Source of the DNA: PALSA-693 sp963780345
Lineage (GTDB): Bacteria; Actinomycetota; Acidimicrobiia; Acidimicrobiales; Palsa-688
Length of the DNA stretch: 64,000 nucleotides
Direction of reading: 5' to 3'
Assembly (NCBI GenBank): GCA_963780345.1
Contig: CAWABU010000002.1
Coordinates: 682,001 to 746,000, forward strand
Positions 9,118 to 18,630 of this stretch are shown one piece after another. Position numbers and translations under genes: made by a program. The notes beneath the pieces are model-generated. The model made no database searches. It saw only the letters and a program-made list of their open reading frames with translations, and had not been told where the DNA came from. The first letter of the stretch is position 1. Every line of letters begins with the position of its first letter.

Positions 9118-9132
9118 CCGGGTGGCGACCGC

Positions 9133-9774
9133 TCAGGTCCTCGGCGCCAGGCCCTGGAAGACCAGGTTGAGCAACCGCTCGTAGACCTCGTCGACCGGAC
9201 CGAACGGGAACTCCGGCTTGGATATCAGGAGGGACACGGTGCCGTGGATCATCATCCAGAAGACCTTGACGGTCTCCATGGGATCGCCGTCCACCGCGAA
9301 CTCCCCGGCCGCCACCGCCGCGGCCACATCCTCGGCGATGGGAACCAGGTCGGCGGTGTCGGCCAGCCGCTCGTCCAGCAGTCGTTCAGGGGTCTGATCG
9401 GGCCGGCTCGTCATCAGGATCCGGTAGTGCTCCGGATTGTTGAGCCCCCATCGCAGATAGGCGTTGCCCCGGCGACGGATGCGCTCCCAGGGGTCAGAGA
9501 CGCCGTCGACGGCGTCGGTCATGGCCTGCTTGAGATGGGCGGTGTGACGCTCGCAGACGGCGAAGACCAGGTCGTTGCGGTCGGCGAAGTGGAGGTAGAT
9601 GGACGGCGGCGTCACCCCGACTGCCGCGGCAATGGCCCGGATGGACAGGGCCGACTGATCGTTGGTTTCGATCAAGATGCGCTCGGCCGCAGCCAGGATC
9701 TCGTCTCGTAGCTGTTCGCCCTGACCACGGCGCGAGCGGGATCGCCGGGCTGGAACTTCTTCGGTCGCGGTCAC
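9133..9774 (-). CDS. TetR-family transcriptional regulator
   Basis: 213-residue TetR regulator with its helix-turn-helix around residues 25-70 (LSIRAIAAAVGVTPPSIYLHFADRNDL) and a TetR_C-like ligand domain. The frame runs on into nadE, so the GTG at 9774 was chosen; it places the usual basic leader (RRSRSRRGQ) before the HTH. It is probably co-transcribed with the helical protein downstream. The inducer and targets are unknown. Confidence 0.88.
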   Translation of the reverse strand: MTATEEVPARRSRSRRGQGEQLRDEILAAAERILIETNDQSALSIRAIAAAVGVTPPSIYLHFADRNDLVFAVCERHTAHLKQAMTDAVDGVSDPWERIRRRGNAYLRWGLNNPEHYRILMTSRPDQTPERLLDERLADTADLVPIAEDVAAAVAAGEFAVDGDPMETVKVFWMMIHGTVSLLISKPEFPFGPVDEVYERLLNLVFQGLAPRT

Positions 9775-9815
9775 CTGCTCATCGTAGGCGAATGCGACAC
9801 CGGGCACACAGGCGG

Positions 9816-11531
9816 TCACGGGTAGCGGTTGGTGATGGGCATCCGGCGGTCGCGGCCGAAGGCCTTGGACGTGACTCGCACCCCCGGTGGCGTTTGCCGG
9901 CGCTTGTATTCGGCCAGGTCGACCAGCCGAACCACCCGGCGCACCAGCTCCTCGTCGAAGCCGGCTTCGATCAACTCGGAAGCGGTGAGGTCGTTCTCGA
10001 TGTAGGCCAGAAGGACCGGATCGAGCACGTCGTAGGGGGGCAAGCTCTGGTCGTCCCGCTGATCCGGGCGCAACTCCGCCGACGGCGGCTTGGTCAGGAC
10101 ATCGACCGGGATCACCGGCGTCGGGCCCTGCTGGTTTCGCCAGGCACACAGCCGGTAGACCATGGTCTTGGAGACGTCCTTGATCACCGCGAAACCGCCG
10201 GCCGTGTCGCCGTAGAGGGTGGAGTAACCGACCGCCACCTCGCTTTTGTTGCCGGTGGTCAGGACCAACCAGCCGAGCTTGTTGGAAAGCGCCATGAGGA
10301 CGACGCCCCGGATGCGGCTCTGAAGATTCTCCTCGGTCAACCCGGGAGCCAGGCCCTCGAAGTTCGGTGCCAGCATGGCCAGGAAGGCGGTGTGGGCCGG
10401 CTCGATCGGCACCGTCCGATAGTCGATGCCGAGGTTCGCGGCCAGGGCCGCGGCGTCCGATGATGAGCCGGCGCTCGAGTACCGCGACGGCATCGAGACA
10501 CCGTGCACGTGCCCCGGACCGAGGGCATCGGCGGCCACGACGGCGACCAGAGAGGAGTCGATCCCACCGCTCAGGCCGATGACGACCTGGTCAAATCCGT
10601 TTTTGGTGACGTAGTCGCGCGTACCGGTCACCAGGGCTTGATAGACCTCGGCCTCGGTCGACAACCGGGCCGCCTTCGGTGCCGGGAGGCGCGGCGCGTC
10701 GGAAGCCGTGCGGGGCCGGGCGCTCAACTCGATCACGGGCAAGGCCGGAGCCCGCTGGTGGCCGCGCGGGTCGAGAAGCCGCTTGCGAAACACCGGGCGG
10801 ACGTCAATGTCCATGATGGTCAGCTCCTCGGAGAACTGCGGCAGGGAGGCGACCAGCCGCCCGCTGGCGTCGTAGACCAGGGACCCACCGTCGAAGACCA
10901 GCTCGTCCTGGCCGCCCACGCAGTTGAGGTAGACCAGGCCGCAGCTGGCATCGGCGGCCCGGGTGGCCAGCATGCGCTCCCGCTCGGTCAGGCGGTCGAC
11001 GTAGTACGGGGAGGCATTGATGTTGACGATCAGCTCGGCCCCCCCGGCCGCCTGGGCGGCGATGGGGCCGCTCGGATTCCAGGCGTCCTCGCAGACCGTG
11101 ACCCCCACCCGGACCCCGCCCACCACGAACAGCTGGTCGGCCCCGTGGCCGGGGGCGAAGTACCGCTGCTCATCGAAGACGGCGTAGTTGGGCAGCTCCC
11201 GCTTGTGGTACACGCCCCGGACCTCGCCGGCGGCGCACACCGCGGCGGCGTTGTACAGGTCAAGCTGCTCGTCGACGAAGCCGACCACCGCCGCGCACCG
11301 GGCCGTGGCGGTGGCCACCTTCGACAGCACGGTCAGGTTGTCGGCCACGAACCCGGGCTTCAGGAGCAGGTCTTCCGGCGGGTAACCGGTGATGGCCAGC
11401 TCAGGAAAGACCGCCAGATCGGCGCCGGCCTCCTCCGCCACTTCGAGGGCGGCGATGATGCGCTCGGCATTGCCGGCCAGGTCGCCGACCACCGGGTTCA
11501 TCTGGGCGAGGGCGATGCGGAGCCGGCTCAT
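9816..11531 (-). CDS. nadE: Glutamine-dependent NAD+ synthetase
   Basis: Two-domain enzyme of 571 residues that makes NAD+ from deamido-NAD+, ATP and glutamine in the cytoplasm. The N-terminal nitrilase-type glutaminase shows the triad: Glu in FPELAITGYPP (E44), Lys in YHKRELPNY near 110 and Cys in VTVCEDAW near 150. The C-terminal synthetase has the ATP pyrophosphatase loop LSGGIDSS near 320. A GTG directly before the ATG (11534) is an alternative start. Its length fits the bacterial family. It runs towards the TetR gene with 41 bases between. Confidence 0.96.
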   Translation of the reverse strand: MSRLRIALAQMNPVVGDLAGNAERIIAALEVAEEAGADLAVFPELAITGYPPEDLLLKPGFVADNLTVLSKVATATARCAAVVGFVDEQLDLYNAAAVCAAGEVRGVYHKRELPNYAVFDEQRYFAPGHGADQLFVVGGVRVGVTVCEDAWNPSGPIAAQAAGGAELIVNINASPYYVDRLTERERMLATRAADASCGLVYLNCVGGQDELVFDGGSLVYDASGRLVASLPQFSEELTIMDIDVRPVFRKRLLDPRGHQRAPALPVIELSARPRTASDAPRLPAPKAARLSTEAEVYQALVTGTRDYVTKNGFDQVVIGLSGGIDSSLVAVVAADALGPGHVHGVSMPSRYSSAGSSSDAAALAANLGIDYRTVPIEPAHTAFLAMLAPNFEGLAPGLTEENLQSRIRGVVLMALSNKLGWLVLTTGNKSEVAVGYSTLYGDTAGGFAVIKDVSKTMVYRLCAWRNQQGPTPVIPVDVLTKPPSAELRPDQRDDQSLPPYDVLDPVLLAYIENDLTASELIEAGFDEELVRRVVRLVDLAEYKRRQTPPGVRVTSKAFGRDRRMPITNRYP

Positions 11532-11595
11532 CACGTTGGAGCGTACGTCAGCGTGGTCGCCAGGCCGCGGCTGTGACGAAGATCACCAAAAAATC

Positions 11596-11616
11596 GATAC
11601 GGAACCGTCTCGTATC
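11596..11616. promoter_or_regulatory. Palindromic operator, probable TetR-family site
   Basis: Perfect inverted repeat GATACG - 9 bases - CGTATC located 18 bases before the start of the TetR gene. The size, symmetry and position fit autoregulation by that TetR protein, and by extension control of the downstream MFS pump. An inner ACGG/CCGT pair adds symmetry. Confidence 0.65.
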
Positions 11617-11633
11617 TTCGGTAGGGTTTCCGC

Positions 11634-12257
11634 ATGGCCGCGCAAGGCATCGATATGCCTGACGTCGAAGTTGAGGTGGAGGCAACTCGGGGGGGCCGTC
11701 CTCGCGACGACGCCCGCGAGCAGGCCATCCTCGACGCCGCCATCGACCTGGTCGCCGAGATCGGCTACGACGCCATGAGCGTCGAGGCCGTGGCTACCCG
11801 GGCCAAGGCGAGCAAGGCCACCATCTACCGCCGGTGGCCCGGCAAGGCCCAACTGGTCGCCGAGGCCATGCGCCGCCGGTCCGAGCCGGTCCTCGAGGAT
11901 CTCCCCGACACCGGATCCCTCCGGGGTGACCTCCTGGGCATGGCGCAGCGCATGTTCGACGGCATGAACGGCGTCGACGGCGGGCTGATCTGCGGCCTGG
12001 CCGTCGCCGTCCGCAGCGACGCTGAATTCGGTCGACTCATGTCGTCTCATCTGCATGAGCAGAAGCTGTGCTCCATTGCTGCGATCCTCTCCCGCGCCGA
12101 AGCCCGCGGTGAGCTACCCCCCGGCATCGATCCCTCGTTGGTACTGCAAGTGGCACCCGGCGTGGCTCTCTTTCACCAAATAAGCGGCGAGCCTCTCGAC
12201 GCTGCCTTCGCTGAACATCTCGTCGACCGGGTCCTGATCCCGCTGCTTCGCCCGTAA
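11634..12257 (+). CDS. TetR-family regulator of adjacent MFS transporter
   Basis: 207-residue TetR regulator. The HTH lies around residues 30-75 (AIDLVAEIGYDAMSVEAVATRAKASKATIYRRWPGKAQL), and the C-terminal domain is of the TetR_C_11/16 kind often found with drug efflux genes. A strong palindrome lies immediately upstream, suggesting autorepression. The MFS gene starts 28 bases after its stop on the same strand, so both are probably one derepressible operon. The start at 11634 is preceded by a weak TAGGG ribosome site; an alternative ATG lies 21 bases downstream. Confidence 0.9.
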   Translation: MAAQGIDMPDVEVEVEATRGGRPRDDAREQAILDAAIDLVAEIGYDAMSVEAVATRAKASKATIYRRWPGKAQLVAEAMRRRSEPVLEDLPDTGSLRGDLLGMAQRMFDGMNGVDGGLICGLAVAVRSDAEFGRLMSSHLHEQKLCSIAAILSRAEARGELPPGIDPSLVLQVAPGVALFHQISGEPLDAAFAEHLVDRVLIPLLRP

Positions 12258-12285
12258 TCCCCCTGCAACCGGAATAGGAGTTGGC

Positions 12286-13821
12286 ATGACCAACGCACCC
12301 TCTATTCAGGCGCGCCCTGAAACCAGGACGGCCGGCGATCGCCGCTGGTGGATCCTGGCCGTCCTGGCCATCGCCCAGCTGATGATCGTGGTGGATGCCT
12401 CTATCGTCAACATTGCCCTTCCCCATGCCCAGAGGGCGCTGCACATCACCAGCGCCAACCGCCAGTGGGTCATCACGGCCTACACGTTGACCTTCGGCGG
12501 CCTGCTGCTTCTCGGCGGCCGGATCGCCGACTACGTCGGGCGCAAGCGCATCCTCCTGGTCGGGCTGCTCGGTTTTGCGGGCGCGTCCGCGCTGGGCGGC
12601 TTGTCGCCAAACGCCGGCATCCTCTTCGGAGCCCGGGCGCTCCAGGGCGCGTTCGCGGCCCTCATGGCCCCCGCCGCCCTCTCCCTGGTAACCGTCACCT
12701 TTACCGAGGCCCGCGAGCGGGCCCGAGCCTTCGGGGTCTGGGGTGCGATCGCCGGGGGTGGCCTGGCCATCGGTTTGGTCCTCGGCGGCGTGCTGACCCA
12801 GTACGCCTCGTGGCGCTGGTGCCTGCTGGTCAACACTCCGATCGCCCTGCTGGCCGGGGCCGCGGCCATACGCCTGATCCCGGAGAGCCGGGTCACCGGC
12901 CACACCCGCTACGACATCCCCGGCGCCCTGACCTCGACCCTCGGCATGGTGACCCTGGTGTACGGGGTGACCAAGGCGTCGACGGACGGATGGGGATCGG
13001 CGGAGACCCTGGGGCTGCTGGGCCTTGCTGTCGCCCTGCTGGTGGCCTTCGTGGTCATCGAGCGGTTCAGCTCGCATCCGCTGCTCCCGCTTCCGGTCGT
13101 CATGGACCGCAACCGGGGCGGCTCCTTCCTGACGACCCTGCTGCTCGGGCTGGGCATGTTTGGAACCTTCCTGTTCCTGACCTATTACCTGCAGGGCGTG
13201 CTGCACTATTCGGCGCTCAAGACCGGATTCGCCTATCTGCCCTTCTCCGTCGGTGTGATCGGCGGCGCCGCGGTCTCCAGTCAGCTGATCCTGCGGTACC
13301 GGCCCCGCGTGGTGATGGTCGTGGGGCTGCTGATGGTGATCACAGGGATGGTGTGGTTCTCCCAGATCAGTGTCGACACCGCCTACTGGGACCACCTCTT
13401 CCCCGCCATGCTGGTGGCGGCGTTCGGGATGGGCATGGTGTTCGTGCCGGTCAACAACACGGCTCTGGTCGGGGTGGCGCCGGCCAACGCCGGCGTGGCC
13501 AGCGCCCTGATCAACTCGACTCAGCAGGTCGGCGGGTCGATCGGGACCGCCCTGCTCAACACCATCGCCACCACGGTCACCGCTTCGTACCTGCACGCTC
13601 ACCTGGCGACCGGCGGCAACGCCGCGGCCACCCTCACCTCGGCGACCGTGCACGGATTCGCGGTGGCGTTCGCAGTGGCGGCGGCCGTCCTGGGCCTGGC
13701 CCTGATCGTCGTGGCCACCTTCATCAATGCCCCGGCCGGTGTCGGAGGAACACCGAATCCCGTCGAGAACCTGGACGGCGACCCTTCCGGTGAGGTGGCG
13801 CCGGGATGGGTCTCCGCCTGA
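12286..13821 (+). CDS. MFS drug:proton antiporter, DHA2 (EmrB/QacA-like) family
   Basis: 511-residue, 14-segment membrane transporter. TM1 holds the DHA2 motif MIVVDASIVNIALP, the loop between TM2 and TM3 holds GGRIADYVGRKR, and motif C-like glycines (GGLAIGLVLGG) are in TM5. Such proteins extrude cationic or hydrophobic toxicants using the proton gradient. An AATAGGAG ribosome site precedes the ATG. Its link to the upstream TetR gene and operator implies substrate-induced expression. The substrate cannot be predicted. Confidence 0.92.
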   Translation: MTNAPSIQARPETRTAGDRRWWILAVLAIAQLMIVVDASIVNIALPHAQRALHITSANRQWVITAYTLTFGGLLLLGGRIADYVGRKRILLVGLLGFAGASALGGLSPNAGILFGARALQGAFAALMAPAALSLVTVTFTEARERARAFGVWGAIAGGGLAIGLVLGGVLTQYASWRWCLLVNTPIALLAGAAAIRLIPESRVTGHTRYDIPGALTSTLGMVTLVYGVTKASTDGWGSAETLGLLGLAVALLVAFVVIERFSSHPLLPLPVVMDRNRGGSFLTTLLLGLGMFGTFLFLTYYLQGVLHYSALKTGFAYLPFSVGVIGGAAVSSQLILRYRPRVVMVVGLLMVITGMVWFSQISVDTAYWDHLFPAMLVAAFGMGMVFVPVNNTALVGVAPANAGVASALINSTQQVGGSIGTALLNTIATTVTASYLHAHLATGGNAAATLTSATVHGFAVAFAVAAAVLGLALIVVATFINAPAGVGGTPNPVENLDGDPSGEVAPGWVSA

Positions 13822-13957
13822 CGGGCGGGGGAGGCCGATGAGGACGCCCTCCGACTGACCATCCAGCGTGCACCTCGGGCCGTTCCCCCCGGCGGCCCGG
13901 GGCTGATGGGTGCCGGACGCCGGTCGTTAGGCAGGCTCCCGATGTCACACTGGCGGG

Positions 13958-16804
13958 GTGCTCGCCAGTCCCGTCCGCGATGACATCGAGCGCAGCGCCG
14001 ATCCCGGCGGGGTGACGATCGTGCTTGAACGGGTGGTGAGCGCCAACCCCGGGGCGGCCGAGGAGTTGGACCGCGATCCTGAACTGCGAGCCGCCCTCAT
14101 CGCGGTCGCGGCGGCCAGCCCCTGGCTGGCCCGGGTATGTGCCACGGACCCGGCCGCCCTCGCCATCCTGACCAACCTTCGTGAAGCCGGTCACCCGGTC
14201 GCCAGCCTGGCCGGCCTCGACGTGGGGGGCGAGGCCGGCGGCGATCGAATGGACCTCGCCGCCGCCGGTGTGGCTCGGGCCAAGCGACTCGGGATCCTGC
14301 GGATCGCGGCCCGCGACCTGCTCGGCCTCGACGGCGTCGAGGAGGTCGGCGCCGCCCTGGCCGACCTGGCTGACGGACTCCTGCAGCTGGCCTGGCGGCT
14401 GGCCGCCGGCGGTCTGGGCGACGGGGCGCGGGCCGGCCGGGACGCGGTTTATCCGGGCGGTGGCGACCCCGGGGATGATGGCCTGGCCGTTATCGGGCTG
14501 GGCAAGCTCGGCGGGAGCGAGCTCAACTACTCCAGCGACGTCGACGTCCTGCTCGTCACCCCCACCGACAGGCCGGCGGCGCCGGGGGCCGATCCCCGCC
14601 CTTTTCTGACCCTGGCCCGAAACGCCTGGCGGGTGGACCTCGATCTGCGACCGGAAGGCCGGGCCGGCCAGCTGACCCGGACGCTCCCGTCCTACCTGGC
14701 CTACTGGGACCGGTGGGCCGAAACCTGGGAATTCCAAGCGCTGCTGAAGGCCCGGTCGGTCGCCGGCAACCGATCGCTCGGAACGAGGTTCGAGCACGAG
14801 GCGGCCGCCCGGGTCTGGGGCCGTCCCTTCGGCGCCGACGAGCTCCGCCAGGTCCGCCGGCTCAAGGCGCGGGCCGAACAGGACGTCACCCGCCAGGGCC
14901 TGGCCGACCGGGAGCTCAAACGGGGAACGGGCGGCATCAGGGACATCGAGTTCGCGGTTCAGCTGCTGCAGCTGGTCCACGGGCGGGCCGACCCCAGCCT
15001 GCGCTCGCCATCGACGCTGCCGGCGCTCAGGGCCCTGGCCGCCGGTGGTTACGTCGCGCCCGAGGACGCGGCCACCCTCGGCGACGCCTACCGCTTCCTC
15101 CGGACGGTCGAGCACCGGCTGCAGCTGCACGAGGATCAGCAGGTCCACACCCTGCCGAGTCAGCCGGAGGCAAGGAACCGCCTGGCCCGGGTCCTCGGCT
15201 ATCGCGATCAGGCCTCGGCCACGGCCCTGACCCGGTTTGAGTCGGACCTCCGCCACCACCGCAGCCAGGTTCGCTGGATTCACGAGCGGCTCTTCTTCCG
15301 GCCGCTGCTGGAGTCGTTCACCTCCCCGATACGAAACAACTCCGGCCCGACTCTCATCTCGCCGGAAGCGGTCGTCGAGCGCCTTCAGGCGTTCGGCTTC
15401 GCCGACGCCGAACGAACCTCGCAAGCCGTCCGGGAGCTGACGCGGGGCTTTTCCCGATCATCGCAGCTCATGTCCCAGATGCTGCCGATCCTGCTGGACT
15501 GGCTGTCGAACGCACCCGATCCCGACGCCGGCCTGCTCGGTCTGCGGACCCTCGCCACGGGGACCCACCGGCGCGATCAGCTGACCGCCCTCTGCCGGGA
15601 GTCGCCGGAAGCGGCCCGTCAGCTGTGCCTGCTGATCGGCACCGGGCTGAGCTTCGCCCGAGCGTTCGAGCGCCAGCCCGACATGCTCGCCGGTCTGGCC
15701 ACGGGCGACACCGTGGCCGATCGGAGCCGGGCGGACCTGGACGAGCGGGCGGCCGGATGGGTGGCGTGGCGCTCCGGAGAAGGAGGCATCGAGCGGGGCC
15801 TGCAGCTGTTCACCCGGGCCGAGAACCTTCGGATCGCCGCTCGCGACGCTCTGGGCCTGGTTGACGTCGACGCCACGGGCGCCGCCCTCACTGACCTGGC
15901 GGAGTCGGTGGTGGACGCCGCCCTGCGCATCGTCGACCCACCCTTCCCGTTCGCCGTCATCGGCATGGGCCGTCTCGGTGGGCGGGAGCTGGCCTACAAG
16001 AGTGACCTCGACCTGCTGTTCGTCTATGAGGCACCAACCGGTTGGGCCGCCGCCGACGCCGCGGCCGCGGCGGAGTCGGCGGCCAGTGCCCTGGTGCGCC
16101 TGCTGGCGGGCAGCACCCCGGCTACCGGCCTCTACCGGGTGGACACCGCGTTGCGACCGGAAGGCCGCCACGGCCCCCAGGCACGAAGTCTCGACGCCTA
16201 CGCCGCCTACTACGACCGTTGGGCTCAGGTGTGGGAGCGCCAGGCGCTGTTACGCGGCCGGCTGATCGCGGGCGACGCCGACCTGGGTGCGCGCTTCGCG
16301 GCTCTGGCCCGCGACTTCGTATGGTCCCGGCCGATCAGCCCCGCCGATCTCCGCGAGATCCGCCGCACCAAGGCCCGCATCGAGCGGGAGCGGGTTCCGG
16401 CCTCGGACGATCCGAAGTTCCATCTCAAGCTCGGGCCCGGTTCGCTGTCGGACATCGAGTGGACCGCCCAGTTGCTTCAGCTCCGCCACGAGGTCCCGGC
16501 CACCGGGACCGTGGCCGCCCTCGATCAACTGATCCGGCGCGGCGCCCTCGCCCCCGAGGACCACCGGCTGCTCGTCGATGCCTACCGCTTCTGCGAGCGG
16601 ACGCGCAACCGGCTGACCCTGGTATGGGACGCCGCCACTGACTCGCTGCCCACGACCGGACGTCACCTGACCGCGCTGGCGCGCAGCCTGGGAACAACCG
16701 GTTCGGGGCTGCGCGACGAATATCGCCGCCGCACCCGGCGGGCTCGCCGCGTCGTCGAACGACTGTTCTACGGCAACGGGGAGTCGGCCAGCGGCTCGAT
16801 CTGA
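13958..16804 (+). CDS. glnE: Bifunctional glutamine synthetase adenylyltransferase / deadenylase
   Basis: 948-residue enzyme that adenylylates and deadenylylates glutamine synthetase. Two nucleotidyltransferase halves are visible: GLGKLGGSELNYSSDVDVL near residue 180 and GMGRLGGRELAYKSDLDLL near 668, each with the D-x-D metal pair, and each followed by a helical domain (GTGGIRDIEF; GPGSLSDIEW). The length is normal. Start GTG at 13958. A matching target, a type-I glutamine synthetase with the tyrosine in KDLYDLPPEE, is encoded at 42.9 kb. Its 3' end overlaps the convergent mscL by 37 bases. Confidence 0.96.
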   Translation: MLASPVRDDIERSADPGGVTIVLERVVSANPGAAEELDRDPELRAALIAVAAASPWLARVCATDPAALAILTNLREAGHPVASLAGLDVGGEAGGDRMDLAAAGVARAKRLGILRIAARDLLGLDGVEEVGAALADLADGLLQLAWRLAAGGLGDGARAGRDAVYPGGGDPGDDGLAVIGLGKLGGSELNYSSDVDVLLVTPTDRPAAPGADPRPFLTLARNAWRVDLDLRPEGRAGQLTRTLPSYLAYWDRWAETWEFQALLKARSVAGNRSLGTRFEHEAAARVWGRPFGADELRQVRRLKARAEQDVTRQGLADRELKRGTGGIRDIEFAVQLLQLVHGRADPSLRSPSTLPALRALAAGGYVAPEDAATLGDAYRFLRTVEHRLQLHEDQQVHTLPSQPEARNRLARVLGYRDQASATALTRFESDLRHHRSQVRWIHERLFFRPLLESFTSPIRNNSGPTLISPEAVVERLQAFGFADAERTSQAVRELTRGFSRSSQLMSQMLPILLDWLSNAPDPDAGLLGLRTLATGTHRRDQLTALCRESPEAARQLCLLIGTGLSFARAFERQPDMLAGLATGDTVADRSRADLDERAAGWVAWRSGEGGIERGLQLFTRAENLRIAARDALGLVDVDATGAALTDLAESVVDAALRIVDPPFPFAVIGMGRLGGRELAYKSDLDLLFVYEAPTGWAAADAAAAAESAASALVRLLAGSTPATGLYRVDTALRPEGRHGPQARSLDAYAAYYDRWAQVWERQALLRGRLIAGDADLGARFAALARDFVWSRPISPADLREIRRTKARIERERVPASDDPKFHLKLGPGSLSDIEWTAQLLQLRHEVPATGTVAALDQLIRRGALAPEDHRLLVDAYRFCERTRNRLTLVWDAATDSLPTTGRHLTALARSLGTTGSGLRDEYRRRTRRARRVVERLFYGNGESASGSI

Positions 16805-17211
16805 GAGGTGCAGAACCGGCAGCGGGTGGCCGCTTTCGGGATGTCGCTCAGACACTCCGGGCAGGCCCGGTCCTCACTTTCGGGATCGTCCCCCGACCGG
16901 CGGCGGTCCATGAGGACCCGCACGGGATGCACCACCAGGAAGAAGACGACGGCGGCGACGACGACGAACGTGATGAGGTCCGTCAACAGGATCCCGTACT
17001 GGAACACGCCATGCCCGATCGTGAACTGCAGCCCTGCGAACGGTCGGAAATTCCGACCGGGAATGGCGAAGATCGACAGGATCAGGTTGACGGTGTCCTT
17101 GATGATCACGCCGAAGAACGAGGCGATGATCACCGCGACCGCAAGGTCGACGACGTTGCCCTTGAGGATGAAGTCCTTGAACTCCGCCAAGCGGCTCTGC
17201 TTCTCATTCAT
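16768..17211 (-). CDS. mscL: Large-conductance mechanosensitive channel with C-terminal zinc ribbon
   Basis: 147-residue MscL. The N-terminal amphipathic helix and TM1 (EFKDFILKGNVVDLAVAVII), a periplasmic loop and TM2 (GILLTDLITFVVVAAVVFFLV) are typical. The channel opens under membrane tension to release solutes. In place of the usual cytoplasmic helical bundle, the tail carries CPEC - 10 residues - CRFC, a zinc ribbon. The frame is open further upstream, but MNEKQSRLAEF is the family N-terminus, so the ATG at 17211 is chosen. It converges on and overlaps glnE. Confidence 0.92.
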   Translation of the reverse strand: MNEKQSRLAEFKDFILKGNVVDLAVAVIIASFFGVIIKDTVNLILSIFAIPGRNFRPFAGLQFTIGHGVFQYGILLTDLITFVVVAAVVFFLVVHPVRVLMDRRRSGDDPESEDRACPECLSDIPKAATRCRFCTSQIEPLADSPLP

Positions 17212-17292
17212 GGCGCCGACGATAAACGCCGGAGCGTCGCGCCGGGCCTGGCGAACGCCGACGGACCCGGCGACAGGGCTAGGGTTCCGCTG

Positions 17293-18627
17293 GTGCACCT
17301 GTCCGCTCTCCTGCGCTGCCACGTGTACTCCGGCCCCGACGAGGAGGTCGGAAAGGTGGACGACGTCATCGTCCGGCTGCGCGGCGGCGACCTGCCCCTC
17401 GTGAGCGGGATCGTGGCCAAGGTGGGTGGCCGGCGGGTCTACCTGTCGATCCGGCGGATCTCAGAGCTGAGCGAGCAACGCGTGGTCCTGGCCAAGCCAA
17501 AGGTCGACCTCCGCAGCTTCGAGCGTCGAGAGGGGGAGGTGCTGCTCCGCGAGGACATCCTGGGGCACCGGCTGATCGACGTGGACGACGCCGAGCTGGT
17601 GCGGGCCTGGGACATCGAGCTGGCCCAGACCGAGGAGGGCTGGGTGGTGACCTGCCTGGACACCCGCCGGCCGGCTCGCTTCTTCGGGCTCATCCGGGCG
17701 TCCAAGGGTCATCCCTGTCAGGAGTGGAAAGCGTTCGAGCCGCTGATCGGCCACACGCCCAGCGTGCGGCTCCGGTCGGCCTTTGGCCGGGTGCGCCGGC
17801 TCAAGCCCGCCCAGATCGCCGACCTCCTGGAGGACGCCAACAAGCAGGAGGGCGAAGAGATCCTCGACGTGGTGCACAGCGACCCGGAGCTGGAAGCGGA
17901 CGTGTTCGAGGAGCTCGATCCCGACATCGCCAACCGGCTGTTCGACGATATGAGCGATAAGGAGGTCGCCGACGTCATCGGGCGCATGCGGGCCGATGAC
18001 GCCGCCGACGCCATCGCCGAGCTGGACCAGCGGCGGCGGGTGAAGGTGCTCGACCTTCTGCCGCCCGGCGTCCGGACCAAGGTGATCACCCTGCTCGGGT
18101 TCAACGCCACCAGCGCCGGCGGCATCATGGGAGTCGACTTCCTGGCCGTGCCGGACGAGGCCACCGTCGAGGAGGCCCTGCGCCGCCTGCGGCTGGCCGA
18201 AAACGTCCAGCCGGAGGCCCTGCTGACCATCCACGCCGTCGATCAGGCCACCCGGCTGGCGGGGACGGTGACGGTGATCGACCTCCTGCACGCCGAACCC
18301 GAGACGCCCCTGTCGGACCTGATGGACCGCGAGCCGGTCCGGGTGACAGCCGATGCCGACGTGGTCGACGTCACCCTCCTGATGGCCGACTACAACCTCA
18401 TGACCGTGCCCGTCGTCGACGCCGAGGATCACCTCCTCGGGGTGATCACCGTCGACGACATCCTCGAAGCCACCATTCCCGACGACTGGCGCCGGCGGGA
18501 GCCTCCGCCCCATCCCGAGCCGCTCCACCCGCCCGTCGAGTCGGAACTGGCCCACGCGACCCAGGCCGGCCACCCCAGACCGCCGAGCAGACCCGACCAA
18601 CCTTCGCCCTCGGAACCCAAGGGATAG
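17293..18627 (+). CDS. MgtE N-terminal / CBS-domain protein without a membrane domain
   Basis: 444-residue soluble protein. An N-terminal region of about 165 residues has PRC-barrel-like strands (GKVDDVIVRLRGG; GHRLIDVDDAELV). It is followed by an MgtE intracellular domain (LEELDPDIANRLFDDMSDKEVADVIGRM, about 215-290) and paired CBS domains (about 290-415), then a proline-rich tail. In MgtE these domains sense magnesium and gate a membrane pore; here the pore is absent and an NRAMP-type permease starts 3 bases after the stop. I infer that it is the regulatory subunit of that permease. The GTG at 17293 is the most likely start but has no clear ribosome site; the frame is open upstream into the mscL region. 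Confidence 0.85.
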   Translation: MHLSALLRCHVYSGPDEEVGKVDDVIVRLRGGDLPLVSGIVAKVGGRRVYLSIRRISELSEQRVVLAKPKVDLRSFERREGEVLLREDILGHRLIDVDDAELVRAWDIELAQTEEGWVVTCLDTRRPARFFGLIRASKGHPCQEWKAFEPLIGHTPSVRLRSAFGRVRRLKPAQIADLLEDANKQEGEEILDVVHSDPELEADVFEELDPDIANRLFDDMSDKEVADVIGRMRADDAADAIAELDQRRRVKVLDLLPPGVRTKVITLLGFNATSAGGIMGVDFLAVPDEATVEEALRRLRLAENVQPEALLTIHAVDQATRLAGTVTVIDLLHAEPETPLSDLMDREPVRVTADADVVDVTLLMADYNLMTVPVVDAEDHLLGVITVDDILEATIPDDWRRREPPPHPEPLHPPVESELAHATQAGHPRPPSRPDQPSPSEPKG

Positions 18628-18630
18628 CCC

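Noticed and set aside
12037..13653. 538-codon minus-strand frame opposite the MFS gene
   Set aside because: Antisense composition artefact; the plus frame has all DHA2 motifs.
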